A stretch of DNA of 64,000 nt from Piper betle (lineage: Eukaryota > Streptophyta > Magnoliopsida > Piperales > Piperaceae). Shown in pieces: positions 23,598-34,927 of this stretch. The notes under the pieces were generated by a model. That model saw only the letters and a list, made by a program, of their open reading frames with translations, was not told the origin of the DNA and searched no databases. Location: contig JAURVB010004713.1 of NCBI GenBank assembly GCA_033002965.1, forward strand, positions 1 to 64,000, in the 5' to 3' direction. Each line of letters begins with the position of its first letter. Position 1 is the stretch's first letter. A program made the translations under genes and the position numbers.

Positions 23598-24329
23598 GTT
23601 ATTCTAATTTGGATGCTCAGAATACCGCAACAAATTCACAACATGTTAGTAATAACATCTCTCAACTCCAAAATGAGAGTGTCAGCAAAGATCCAAGGCA
23701 CTTCCACGCACTGTTGCCTAAGAATGCCCAGACAATTGAAAAACATGAAGCAGTCACCCTCGGAGATGCAAGAGAATTAAATGCAATATGCAATAGCAAT
23801 GCAGATGTGATGTTTGAAGAGGGCGTTGCAAATATGGAGGAACCTAAAAAAATAGATATGAGTTTATATTAGCACAAGATCCAGAAATCTTGGTGGATGC
23901 TGCAGTATCTATTAGAACTACTGATTAATTTCCTGAAAATGCTATGACCAGAGAAAATGTAAATGAGGAAAGTGCTCAAAATGTAGGTCTGAATCAAACT
24001 TTGATAGACTACCAACCATCAATTGACAGCCAAAATAACTTCCAAGGAAAAAATCTTCGTGCATTTCTTGAAATGAAACAATCTGGATTGGTTCCACCAT
24101 CAGTCAAGGGAATTTCTTCAGATTCCTCCTTTTTTCAACATTCAATAAGGTGGTAGTTTCAGGCAGGATTAAAAGGTTGGTGAAAGGTAGAAGCTTTGTA
24201 AAAAGGAAGGCAGTTTACCAAAAGATTGATGGTACTTCTAATCTTTTACCAAGTGAGGCACATGTAAAACATGAAAGCAGGTCATCGGAGTACTTGAAGG
24301 CGTACATTTCATTTTCTAAGAGAAAGAAG
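23598..24329 (+). pseudogene. MRL1: MRL1 pre-PPR exon
   Basis: Acceptor TTTGCAG| at 23597, donor AAG|GTACGC at 24330. Three frames are used in turn: SNLDAQNTATNSQHVSNNIS up to a stop at ~23870; then FILAQDPEILVDAAVSIRTT with a TAA, and LRAFLEMKQSGLVPPSVKG; then after a 1-base shift in a T6 run (24130-24135) FNKVVVSGRIKRLVKGRSF and EYLKAYI. The last part precedes the PPR array in MRL1. Confidence 0.75.
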
Positions 24330-24886
24330 GTACGCCATCTTCTTGTGATTATGACAATTTTTCCTTTCTTGTCTCTATTGCTGCAGTCTTCCTGAAATAA
24401 AATTGATGTTTGCGGTAATTAAATTGAGTTGAACGTTGCCATTTATCAAAAAATTTAAAAACAACAGTACTGATTGGTCCATTTGTGCGTCCTGGATAGA
24501 AGTTGGATGGGATGAGGTTAAGGGTGATGTGATATAAAAAGTTGTCATGAGTTCAATCTGGAGGGAGGCTAGGGTTAGCATTAGGCAGTGCAAGCTAACT
24601 GCTGGTCGTTTATTGTTCATCACCATGTGGGGATAGTAAGAGTGAGCCATGCATCCTGTGATGAAAGGCTGAAAGAGTGAAAATGAAGGTTTGTTTGTGT
24701 ATACAGGTCTAGTCTGCCCTTTATTTTTAGGTTTGGAAGCCTTACTAGTTTGACAAAGGCTCTTCAACTTTAATTAGATTATACCTTCATGGAACTATTT
24801 GATTGGGCAGGCCAAAGTGTCAAATGGAAACAACACTATATGTTCATGCTGGCTGTCTCATGTTTATGCCCACTCTTCTTTCTCAG

Positions 24887-26943
24887 GTTGCCTGACTGTT
24901 TAGAGGTGCTAGAAAATGGAGAAAAAAATGGTTTGTTGGATATGGATAAGGTATGTTTTAAATTACTCCGTGTTCTGGGCATACTTTGATAATTTTTATG
25001 CTGGTTCTTCGTCTCTTGAATGATATTTGTTATTGTTTTTCAGGTCTATCATGTACGGTTTCTTAATGCCTGCAAAAATAAAAAAACTGTAAATGAGGCA
25101 TTCCGGTTTGTGAAGCTGATAAAAAACCCAATATTGAGTACATTTAATACGTTGTTTTCTGTTTGTGCTTGTTCCCAAGATTTTGAGGGTAAATGTGCTT
25201 TTTGCTTGGCACCTTTGTGAATTATTTACTACATTTTATGGCTCTATTTGTTTTTCTAATGCCTTGTATTAGTTCGATAGGAGCATTTCAAGTTCTTCTT
25301 CTTATCAAAGAGGCTGATCTTAAAGCAGACTGCTGACTTTGTATATTTATTTTACTAGTTGTGGCATTGTAGTGGGCTACAGATGTTTTAGTTTTTTACT
25401 ACTAACTCATGCTCTCTATGAAATAATTGGAATGGGAACTTGTATTATAGATTTTTCATGAAATGGCTAATGCAGGAGTGGTGCCCAATGTCCATACATA
25501 TGGGGCTTTAATAGATGTCTGTGCCAGAGCTGGGCAGGTGGCAAAAGCATTTGGTGCTTATGAAAATATGCATTCCACGGTAAGATGGGATTGAAGCACT
25601 TAACTTTGGTTTAAGTATTTTGAATTCTTAACTTTGACCACAGGTTTTATATCTGGACGATTTTCCTTTTAACAACTGGCAAGGTTTATGTGCAGTAGAA
25701 TGTGATACCGATTGAGTTACATTCAATGCCCTTATCACTACTTGCGGTCAATCTGGCACAGTTGATCGAGCCTTTGATATATACTTGCAGAGATGGGAGC
25801 TGAGCCAACTCCCATTGAGCCCGACCATGTTACTGTACGTGCTTTGATGAAAACATGTGCACGTGACCAGGTGAGCTCCCCACGTGGTGATTACATAATT
25901 GTGTGTTCATTTCTTAAAATTTCAAAGATGAAAATTTTCAGGTTGATCGAGCGTGGGAAGTATACAAATTGATGAAACAATGCAATATTAAAGGGACACT
26001 GGAGGTATACACAATTGCTGTTAATAGTTGCAGTGAGAGTGGTGATTTAGAGTTTGCTCTCATGGAATGACATGAAGCAAAATGGAGTTGTTCCTGATGA
26101 GGTATTTTGCCATGTGGCCTTACATCTTCCCACCCCCTTCGATTGTGAATGTCTTGACTTGGTCAATGGTTCCCGAATGTGTTGTAAATTTTTAAAGCTG
26201 ATGTAGCAAACAGATTTCTTCTTATCCAGCTTTGCTTCAAAAGATATTTGACTTTATTAATATATCAATTTTAGCAATCATGCTATAGTGGCTATCCAAC
26301 AAGTTGGAGATGTAATCAGTTACAATGATGTTGCTAAAATTCATCTAATTTCCCCTCTGGATTGTATCAGGAAAGACATCTGTCATAAAAACATGCCACT
26401 TTGTTTACATGGGTTTGTATCATCACTTATATGGTGTAAGCAGCCAATTGGTGATATTAGATCTGTGACGTAGACCTTGAATTTGGCTAGGATAAGGTGT
26501 TGATGATGATTGTGGTGAAATGTTTGCTTGTACTACGTATAACTTAGTTTTGTTTTATGTTTCTCATCACTAGTTATGGTTTACTGTTTACTGCAGATGT
26601 TTCTTAGTGCTCTGATACCTGCCGCAGGTCATGCTGGAAAAGTAAACATTGCCTTGAAATTCTGCAGATGGCCAGAAGTCAAGGTGCAAAGCTAGGCATT
26701 ATATCTTACAGCTCTCTTATGGGGGCCTGCTGCAATGTAAGTGTAAAACTGCAGTATCTTGATTATGTTCAAAGTACTTTCTGCCAATAGTCAATGAAAG
26801 ATTTCTTTAAGTTGCTAACTATACCTCTACTGGTTTCAGTCAAAATATTGGCAAAAAGCGTTGGAGCTGCTTGAAGATATGAAAGCCATTAAGTTACTCC
26901 CAACGGTTTCAACAGTAAATGCCTTGATTACTGTTTTATGTTT
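24887..26943 (+). pseudogene. MRL1: MRL1 PPR-array exons
   Basis: Eight exon pieces. 24887-24950: LPDCLEVLENGEKNGLLDMD. 25044-25188: VYHVRFLNACKNKK..EAFRFVKLI. 25281-25333: GAFQVLLLIKEADLKADC, then truncated by ~20 residues. 25451-25579: IFHEMANAGVVPNVHTYGAL. 25696-25870: VTFNALITTCGQSGTVDRAF, with a CGA-to-TGA-type stop and a shift before EMGAEPTPIEPDHVTVRALM. 25942-26101: VDRAWEVYKLMKQCNIKGTL, shift before DMKQNGVVPDE. 26597-26736: FLSALIPAAGHAGKV, shift, EILQMARSQGAKLGIISYSS. 26840-26943: YWQKALELLEDMKAIKLLP. These are successive ~35-residue PPR helices that bind RNA in the intact protein. Confidence 0.85.
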
Positions 26944-28997
26944 GTCTCAATCTGTATCACCTTCATGTTGAGCTTGTGAAGATATATTGACACTAAAGAG
27001 CGCTAAGTTGTTGTGTTTTTGTTGTATATTTTTTACTTAAATTAGGAGTCCTTTTTATGTCAACATTGCTGTCATAAGTTATGCAAGTTAATTTGAGTTG
27101 CAGTAGGATTAGTTATTTAGTAGTACGAGTTTGCAGTTATATCCAAGGGAGAAGGCAAGTGTCCTAACTGTGCCAATTCTGGTGCATTATTGTCTTAACC
27201 CATGGATAAGGGAGGAGGGTTGGCATCAGGAAGTGCATGCCATTTGTAATCTCGCGAATTTCACATTAGGATTGTTGTCCTTGACACCTTTTTGGAATAA
27301 GGTGGATAAAGAAGAAGATAAATTGATGCAGACCATCTTCATGAGTTTGACAATCTATCTTCATCTTCTTCTAGTTCGTAAATTGATGTTGTTCAAATTG
27401 AGTAAGACTATTATTATAAGAAGTGAGAGCATTCTAGGTATGGGATTGTTTTACTTATTTTGCTTTGAGTTTATCTTTTGTCTATTTAGTTGTTTTCCTA
27501 GTTTAAGTAAGAGTCCTATAGTTAATTGAATCTGTTCTTGTGAGGGGGTTATGCGTAAGTTAGAGAGTTACTTTATTTTCCTAGTGATTTTAGGAATGAT
27601 TCAATACATGTATATGTAAGGCTATGGCGAGGTTATGAGACAGTTTTTCATTATTGCAATACAAGAGAATATTTAACCTTCTACGGCTGTTTTCTTTCTT
27701 GCTGCTTGACTTCTTCCCCTTTTCACTACATCAACAACTTGCCTATAGAAGACATAATTAGCAAGATCCTGGAGCCGAAATCAGATGTGTCCTCGACCTT
27801 GTTTGTTACAGATTTCTTCTTCTTGCTAGGACCTACCCCATGCAAGATTAGAGATTTGTTTGCTGAAGTATTCGTATACCATAAATTTCCTACTTGAAGT
27901 AGGAGCTCTGTATTATGGTGAACTCTATAAGGCTACGACTCAAATGTATGTACTTGACCATTATCATGTTATTGCTGGAAAATTTAGACAAATAACATGC
28001 TTCTTCTCCAACTCTTTGTTCTCTTGCTTTCGACCTTATTGTTCCTCACTTTATTTTCTTTCTTCATTCAACTTTTTTCTTTTGTCCATATTTAAGTAAT
28101 TTTGATGATCGGAATGGTATTTATGTCTGAGATTTTGTATTATTCCTTTTGATGTGCTTATACATAGACTATAGATGGGTGTTTATTAAATGACTTGGCA
28201 TTTTAAGCCGTGAATCTGAGTTAGGTTTTACTTAATGGAGGTATTAAATAGCTAATTTTATCAGATAGAGTAGATGGTACGCTTCTTATTTGGAGCCCAA
28301 TTTCTAAGCCTGTGTCTAAGTCATTATATTGGAATAAAATCTAGTTAGGAAGGGATGCATGGAAATTTTTGCATTTTCCTTATTAGACCTAACAATATGC
28401 CCCATTTGTTCCTTTCTTTTTTCTAGTGTATTTTTTTATTTTAGTTGAAAGGATCGAGGCTTCTTTTAGGGTGTCTATTGTAGTATTATATATATTTTTT
28501 GTTTTGGATAATATTATCTTTTTGGTAGTTCCAGCTTCAATGTTAACGTAAAAAAGGACATTAAGTCTGAGGTAAACACTTATCAACTAAGATTATTAAT
28601 GACTATTGAACTTCCTGATCTATCTGATGTAAACGCTACCAACGCAAATTGTGGACTAAGTCTTGACCCACCGTATACCCATCTTCAACAATGTTTAGCT
28701 ATCAAATCCCAAATAGTTGCGTGTGGAACACTCCACCATACAATTGGCAACCATACTTATTACTTTTTTATTGACTTCCACCACAAAAACCTTTCCTTTG
28801 TCTTACTTTAGATTGATGCTTCAAATTTTGAAATCATCACTATCAGTCTATCACCATCATTTGCAATTTTAAGCATTTAGTTTGCTTTCAGTTTATGAGC
28901 TTACTTATCTTTGCAATTACTTTTATCATACATGGACAGTACCATGTTTGAGAGGTAATTAGGTTTTATTATGTCAAGGTTTACTATTTGTCGACAG
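26944..28997. other. MRL1 intron region lacking expected exons
   Basis: In the intact family roughly 90 residues of PPR sequence should lie between NALITVL and WTSS..VYRE. None was found here. 27400-27690 has LTR-like texture (a pyrimidine-rich AGTCCTATAGTTAATTG stretch, GATTCAATACATG, a CTACGGCTG end) and may be a solo LTR that replaced them. The open frame at 27131-27529 has no recognisable domain. Confidence 0.45.
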
Positions 28998-29384
28998 GAC
29001 ATCCTCATCATTATTTGTTTATAGAGAGATGATTGGAGCTGGCATTATGCCATCCATAGACGTCTTTTCACGGGTCTTGGGATGCCTGAAGCTCTCTCAT
29101 GATGTATCCTTCAGAAATAGATTGGTTAAAAATCTTGATGGCTAGTAATGAAGCATTTCGGCGCTTTAACATTTTTCTTTGTTAGATGGGTTTGGTACTT
29201 TTTTCTCTATTTGAGGTTTGTAGCGAAAAGCATTGTTCCTGATCATAAGAAAATGATTTATCTAAAATTTAAATTGTTCTAATGGTTTCAGGAAGCAACT
29301 TCGCTTGGAGTTGCTCATTCTGTCTCTTTTAAAGAAAGCCCCATTGTTATTGACACAAGAAAATTAGAAGTTCAAACTTTAGAA
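28998..29384 (+). pseudogene. MRL1: MRL1 C-terminal PPR exons
   Basis: 28998-~29143 follows CGACAG and encodes TSSSSLFVYREMIGAGIMPS and DVFSRVLGCLKLSHD before TAG. ~29180-29217 is a shortened exon (DGFG..FSLFE). 29292-29384 encodes EATSLGVAHSVSFKESPIVI and TRKLEVQTLE, with a clean GTAAGT donor. The order matches MRL1. Confidence 0.8.
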
Positions 29385-29774
29385 GTAAGTTATACGAGTG
29401 ATGCAATCGTTTTGTTTGTTTGGTTTTAGATTTAAAGTATTTGGGTATAACTTGTGTTCGTAAATTTTTTCGTCGCTATTGGTAACTCAGCCAATGTTTT
29501 TTGTGCTATCAGATAAAAGAGAATTGATGTAAGGAAAGGCATTTGACTATGAAAACTTTGTCTATCTATTCTCACGCGCATCCTCAACTCTTATGGTGGA
29601 ATAGGATCCATGTACCCTGCCCCATCATTTGGGATAAGGTGGGATGGAAAGGCAATAAGCTAGTTATAGGAGTTTGTTTCAAGTTTTAAAATGTTTGTTC
29701 TCTCTCTAGCCTTTAGGTTCTTGGTTAATTTTGAACAAAAGTCATTTGACGTGGACTAGTTGTAGCATTATGGG

Positions 29775-30011
29775 TATTGAGAAAGTCGTACTTCTAACTT
29801 GTTCAACAACTTAGTTGAGTGTGTTATGGATGTATGTTAGGAAATGGCTAGTTGGTGTTATTCTCATGTGAATTTGTAATCCCTCTCGTGTACGTGTAAC
29901 CCATATAAACATATGAATAAACTTAAGGTCAATATGCTGAGAGAAACATCTGACCTTTTACTATCTACTCTACTTGTTATCCTATCATTTGAAATCATTA
30001 AGATTTCAACA
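29775..30011 (+). repeat. 5' LTR of copia B
   Basis: 237 bp. Starts TATTGAGAAAGTCG (TG mutated to TA) and ends GATTTCAACA. It pairs with 33156-33397. Confidence 0.85.
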
Positions 30012-30024
30012 TGGCATCAAGAGC
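30012..30024 (+). other. Primer-binding site of copia B
   Basis: TGGCATCAAGAGC directly after the LTR resembles the initiator-methionine tRNA complement TGGTATCAGAGC usual for plant copia elements, with changes. Confidence 0.7.
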
Positions 30025-30111
30025 CTCATGATCTTTTTCCTCCATTATCCTTCCTGTTTAATCTCTTAGCTATTTCTCCATTATTATCCTTGTTGCTTTC
30101 CTTTCTTCTCA

Positions 30112-31063
30112 ATGGCTAAAGGGAAAGCTCCTGCGGCAACATCTGAGGCAGAAATTCCAACCCTGGCAAATCTATCAAATGGATCTTCCATCACCTCCAC
30201 TAAGCTGATTGGAGCCTCTAATTTCTTACCGTGGTCTACTGCAATTAAAACTTTTCTCAACTCGAAGGATAAACTTCACTATATTGAGGAGTTTAATGGA
30301 GAACCTGATGCGAAGGGGATAAAGGAGGATGCTCAAGTGCATTCCTGGCTTTGGAACTCTATGGAGCCACATGTGAGTGCGGATGTCATTTTACTGGACG
30401 CTGCTTATAAGCTGTATTCTTCTGTAAGTGATTCTTTTGCCTCAGATAACAATGTCTATCGTATATATGAGTTGTGTGAAGAGATTTTCAAAATGAAGCA
30501 AGGCTCCAAGTCTTTGAAGGATAACTATAGTTTTGTTAAAGGAAGATGGGAAGAGCTGAACTTGTACCAGTTGTTTCCTCCTACGTCTGGAGATCTGGAA
30601 GAGACAAAGAGAACAACTCAAAGTTGTTTCTTTCAAATCTGGACTAGATTCACAGTATGCATCTGCGAAGAATCAAATATTATCAGGTACTGAACTACTC
30701 CACTTAATGTGGCCTTTTCAAGATTGTCAAGAATATCAGTGCACGCATTCTCCTCAAGAAGAAGAGAATAATGCCCTGGTTGTCAACACTAGACGTCTTT
30801 TAAACCGTTCAAGGGTGAGAGGTAGAGGTCGAAGGGGAGCCAGCCGTGGTGGTGGGAGAACAAACAAGAAAGTAGACAGGTATTGTGATTCCTGCCATGT
30901 AACAGGGCATACAGAAGAGAAATATTGTCATAAACATGGGAAACTTGATTGGGCAAAGCAGTTGCACAACCAAGTTTCATCCACACAGATCAGTGCAGCC
31001 CCTATTATAGCTGGACAACCTTCTACTACATCGAATTCTGGGAATTTAGTGACTTTCTCATGA
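30112..31063 (+). pseudogene. Copia B gag
   Basis: ATG at 30112 opens 193 codons of copia-type gag: a STKLIGASNFLPWSTAIKTF start, then FKMKQGSKSLKDNYSFVKGR and WEELNLYQLFPP. A frameshift near 30650 moves to the 30707-31063 frame, which has a basic RVRGRGRRGASRGGGR stretch and a zinc-knuckle-like CDSCHVTGHTEEKYC. Gag would bind and package element RNA. Confidence 0.8.
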
Positions 31064-31122
31064 AGATTTTGAGCACGTGTTGAAAAAGGCCCAACCTGAA
31101 ACCGCCTTGTCGTCTACTGCTT

Positions 31123-32554
31123 TTGTTTATGGGGGGTACAACCAGCAATGATCCATTTTCATCTACCTCTTGGCTTATAGATTCAGGAGCCTCAGATCAC
31201 ATCACTGGTAATCCAAGGGTGTTCCTCTCCTTTACTGTTTTGCCTAAACCCAAGAAAATTATATTAGCTGATTGTCACAACTCCTCTTCCTTGGGCAAAG
31301 GAAGAGTAGAGACAACACCACATCTTGCTCTTGAAGATGTGTTGTATGTCCCCTCATTGGCAACCAGTTTATTGTCAGTTTGTAAGCTGTCTACTTCTCT
31401 AAACTGTTCAGTTTTGTTTACTAAAACCAAGTATGTATTTCAGGATGCAACAACCAGAAAGGAGAATGGGCATGGATGCAATAGGAGAAATCTGTATTTT
31501 CTGGAAATAAGCAAACCAAAAGTTGTTGTGGTTAAAGTGTGCAACTCAAGAGTCAGCAACAAGGTGGCATAGTCGATTACGGCATCGTAGTTTATCCAAG
31601 TTAAAATTAGTTGTTCCTTCTTTGAAATCAGTCTTGAGTCTAGAATGTGAATCATGTCAAGTTTCTAAGCATCCTAGGATATCTTTTCCAATGAATGTAC
31701 AGTCACGATCCTCAAAGCCTTTTGATCTTGTTCATTCGGATGTATGGGGACCTATGACTATATCAAATGCCTCTCAATTTAACTACTATATAATATTTAT
31801 TGATGACTACACTGGGATGTGTTGATTATATCTTCACAATAGAGCTGAAGTTCTCAACTGCTTTCAGACCTGTCTAAATGAGATTAAGACACAGCATTCT
31901 ACAATGATTAAAACCCTAAGGACTGAAATTGCTCTCAAGTTTAAGTCTAACCAATTTCAGTCCTGAATACATCAAAATGACATTATCCATGAAATGTCTT
32001 GCGCACATATTCCACAACAAATGGTAGCTGAACACAAACATAGACACATCATGGAAATGACAAGGTGTCTCTTATCTAACATGTCTGTCCCGAAACAGTT
32101 TTGGCCTGAAGCATTATTAACAGCCTGTTATTTGATGAATAGACTGCCACGCTCAGCAATTCAAAACCAAATACCTTATTCAGTTCTATTCCCTAACATG
32201 CCAATCTCTCATGTGAAACCAAAGGTCTTTGGGTTTATCTGTTTTGCACATATTTTTTATCTCAAGCACGACAAGTTGTCTCCTAAATCTGTGAAGTGTA
32301 TTATTTTAGGATATTCACGATATCAAAAAGGATATAAGTGTTATAACCCTACTTTTAGAAGGCTCCTTGTGACATCATATGTTACTTTCTTTGAGGATAC
32401 ACCCTACTATTCAAAAACTGGTCCAAAAAAACTTCCTTTCATCACTGAAACATCACCAATCCCTTTTCCAACCAGTGAAGAACCAGTAACTCTAGTTACT
32501 CCTGCTATTATTGGTTTGCAACAAAAGTACAAAAATCCTCCTAGTAGAAACTAA
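31123..32554 (+). pseudogene. Copia B protease and integrase
   Basis: 31123-31572 holds the aspartic protease site WLIDSGASDHITG and the EDVLYVPSLATSLLSVCKLS segment. In shifted frames come CESCQVSKHPRISFP, FDLVHSDVWGPMTISN and FIDDYTG of the integrase core (31523-31825). 31994-32554 continues with FWPEALLTACYLMNRLPRSA and KPKVFGFICFAHIF. The PQQNGVAE-type site reads PQQMVAEHKHRH. Several shifts and stops are present. Confidence 0.8.
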
Positions 32555-32689
32555 GTGTGAAAATATAAAAGCTGCAGATACACCTATTGAAGTATCAATT
32601 AAACTGGAGCCAAATGGAGGAGTGAGATACTTAAAGAAGACATCAGATGTGGGACTGTTTTACTAGAAGGGAAGGCACCCTCTTGAGAT

Positions 32690-33143
32690 ACAATGTTTTG
32701 TAGACTCTAACCGGGTAGGAAGCTTATGATCGAAGGTCTATGAGTGGCTATTGTATATCTATTGGGGGAAATATTGTGATGTGGAAAAGTAAGAAGCAAA
32801 CAGTAGTAGCAAGGTTGAGTGCAAAGGCTGAATACAGACCTGTTGCTTAGGCAACAACTGAGGTGATGTGGATAAAACAATTATTGGGAGAAGTAGGATT
32901 TCCTATTACAGTTCCTATGTGCCTATGGTGTGATAACCAAGCAGCTATCCATATTGCTACCAATTCATTTTTTCACGAAAGAACAGAACACAGAGATTGA
33001 CTGTCACTTCGTAAGGGATAGAGTTGCGGATGAGACCATATGCCTCAACATATAAGTGCAAGAATTCAGGTTGCTGACATCTTCACTAAAGCACTGCCAA
33101 GAGCTAGACATGAAGAGTTATGCTCCAAGTTAACTAAGCTCAA
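32690..33143 (+). pseudogene. Copia B RNase H
   Basis: Encodes DRRSMSGYCISIGGNIVMWK, KKQTVVARLSAKAEYR and LWCDNQAAIHIATN, the conserved RNase H blocks of copia, with stops between them. It follows directly on a short degraded stretch at 32560-32690 where ~250 RT residues should be, so RT was lost by internal deletion. Confidence 0.8.
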
Positions 33144-33155
33144 CTTGAGGGGAAG
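33144..33155 (+). other. Polypurine tract of copia B
   Basis: CTTGAGGGGAAG immediately before the 3' LTR. Confidence 0.8.
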
Positions 33156-33397
33156 TGTTGAGAAAGTCGCACTGTTGACTTCTTCAGCTACGTAGTTGAG
33201 TGTGTTATGGATGTATGTTAGGAAATGGTTAGTTGTTACTATTCTCATGGGATCACAAATTTGGGATCCTTCTCGTGTACGTGTAATGCATATAAATATC
33301 TAAAAAACTTGAAGTCAATATGCTAAGAGAAACATTTGACATTTTACCATATACTCTACATGTTATCCTATCAGCTGAAATCATTGAGATTTCAACA
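33156..33397 (+). repeat. 3' LTR of copia B
   Basis: 242 bp with TGTTGAGAAAG..TTTCAACA termini. It is followed by the ATGGG target duplication. Confidence 0.85.
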
Positions 33398-33402
33398 ATG
33401 GG

Positions 33403-34878
33403 AGGCAATTATAACTTATGAATGGTGGTGTTAAAATATTGGGAGTGATTGTGATAATAATGGCTTGGTTGTCACAAGTGTTGAAAAGTAAATAACCGTC
33501 TGTTGTGTGTGTATTCATGAAGAAAATTTGTGTCCTTGATACCTTTAAATGCTACTAAAATTACAAATAAAGTGAGAACTCAATTTCTGTACACAATCAT
33601 ACTCTAGATTTTCTCTTAGACTAACAGATAAACTCAGCAAACCTGTGCCAAAGATTTTCAATTGCTAAAAGGTCCCTTGCATTGTTGTCAATGATGAAGA
33701 TCTATAACACTTGCAGAAAACATAAGACATGAGGTATCTTACTTTCCCCGTTGTTGTGGTTTGCATAAAAAAGGCATCTGGCTCTGGGAAATGCCACTTG
33801 CTGATCCTCAAGTTTTGACATGACATGTGAAATTTCTATATTATTATCACTTCAGCATTTTAAAGATTCATATGATCAAAATTCGAAGCCATAATTAGCT
33901 GTGGGAACACGGGATGGATCTTAAAACAAGAGGTGATGAGTGGCTGAGTTTGGAACGATGGATCTTAAAACAAGAAGTGATGAGTGGCTGAGTTTTGAAC
34001 TATGTTCAGAGTCCAAATGCAGAGGATGGATTTCTTAATGGCTATTTTTTATCCAGGAAAAGTTTCAATCTTTTCAATCCAGAATTTCTTTAAAGTGTTG
34101 TTGAAGAACAATAAAGCCTTTTTCTCTATAAATAGGGATTGGAGACAATGGGGAAGGATTGCACAAGTCCTGACTTCATCTTCTAGCTGGTTTGCCCTCT
34201 AATGGCTCTTGTAATCTTCATTCTTGCTACAACCATATTGCAAAGAATTGCGAGAAGGGTGTGCTCGAAGGATCAAAGTTGTCTTTCCTAGAGTGTAAGA
34301 AGCTAGTAAATGTGGAATTTCCTCATGATACAAAGCAAGTGTACGGTGTGTAATGAAGAAGGCTATGCGAATTCCTATTAATCTTACGTCCAGGCTATAG
34401 AAGAGGGCTGTAGACAGTTTCCAAAGCACTTAAAATTCTTGTTTACTTTGTCTTATTATCTCTTTCATTGTTATTTACTTGTGAGGTTGAATTCTTATTT
34501 ACAATTACCCCAGTTGAGTTGTGATGGAGTGTAGATGATATCGTGTTACTATGTAACATGTTTGGACAAACTCCTAATGAAATAAGATTAGTACTTGCCT
34601 ACTTGGATAAAACATAGATAATATTACTAAAGTAAGGACTTAGTGAAAAAGGAACTTGCTTTCTAGCATACCTCTGCAAAGTGGTGTGGAGATCTGCAGG
34701 CCAAATGCTCTTTTAGAATTAAGTCATGAATTTTATTTAGTCTAATACTTTTATGCTTGGTTTATCTCTGAAATAAATGTATTGGCCTACAGCCACAAAG
34801 AGTTGTATTATCTTTGAATGCATCTTCGCAATTTGTCTATGGTAAGTCTCATAATATGATGTGACATTATTTTGTTAG
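33403..34878. other. MRL1 intron sequence
   Basis: No exon recognised. It contains a tandem duplication of a ~45-bp unit at 33912-33956 and 33957-34000 (GATGGATCTTAAAACAAGA). Confidence 0.6.
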
Positions 34879-34927
34879 GTATACCTCATAACAGTTCTGA
34901 AAGGTCTTAAGCATCGCCGTGCAGTGG
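34879..34927 (+). pseudogene. MRL1: MRL1 exon VYLITVLKGLKHRRAV
   Basis: Acceptor TTGTTAG|, donor GTGG|GTAAAT. The exon is open and encodes the motif in the title, which follows the VQTLE-type exon in MRL1. Copia B separates it from the preceding exon by 5.5 kb. This short exon is undamaged. Confidence 0.8.

Larger units (their letters stand above)
29775..33397 (+). mobile_element. Ty1/copia element B, complete ends, RT deleted
   Basis: LTRs at 29775-30011 and 33156-33397, a primer-binding site at 30012, a polypurine tract at 33144-33155, and a perfect 5-bp target duplication ATGGG at 29770-29774 and 33398-33402. The interior encodes gag, protease, integrase and RNase H, but nearly all of RT is missing around 32640-32690. 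It sits in an MRL1 intron between the exons ending 29384 and starting 34879. The two LTRs differ at many sites, so the insertion is old. Confidence 0.9.

Noticed and set aside
27131..27529. 132-codon plus-strand open frame between MRL1 exons
   Set aside because: No recognisable domain, not PPR-like, and it runs into LTR-like sequence.
28599..28811. 70-codon frame MTIELPDLSDVNA..
   Set aside because: Reasonable composition but no family recognised and no splice or promoter context; not called.
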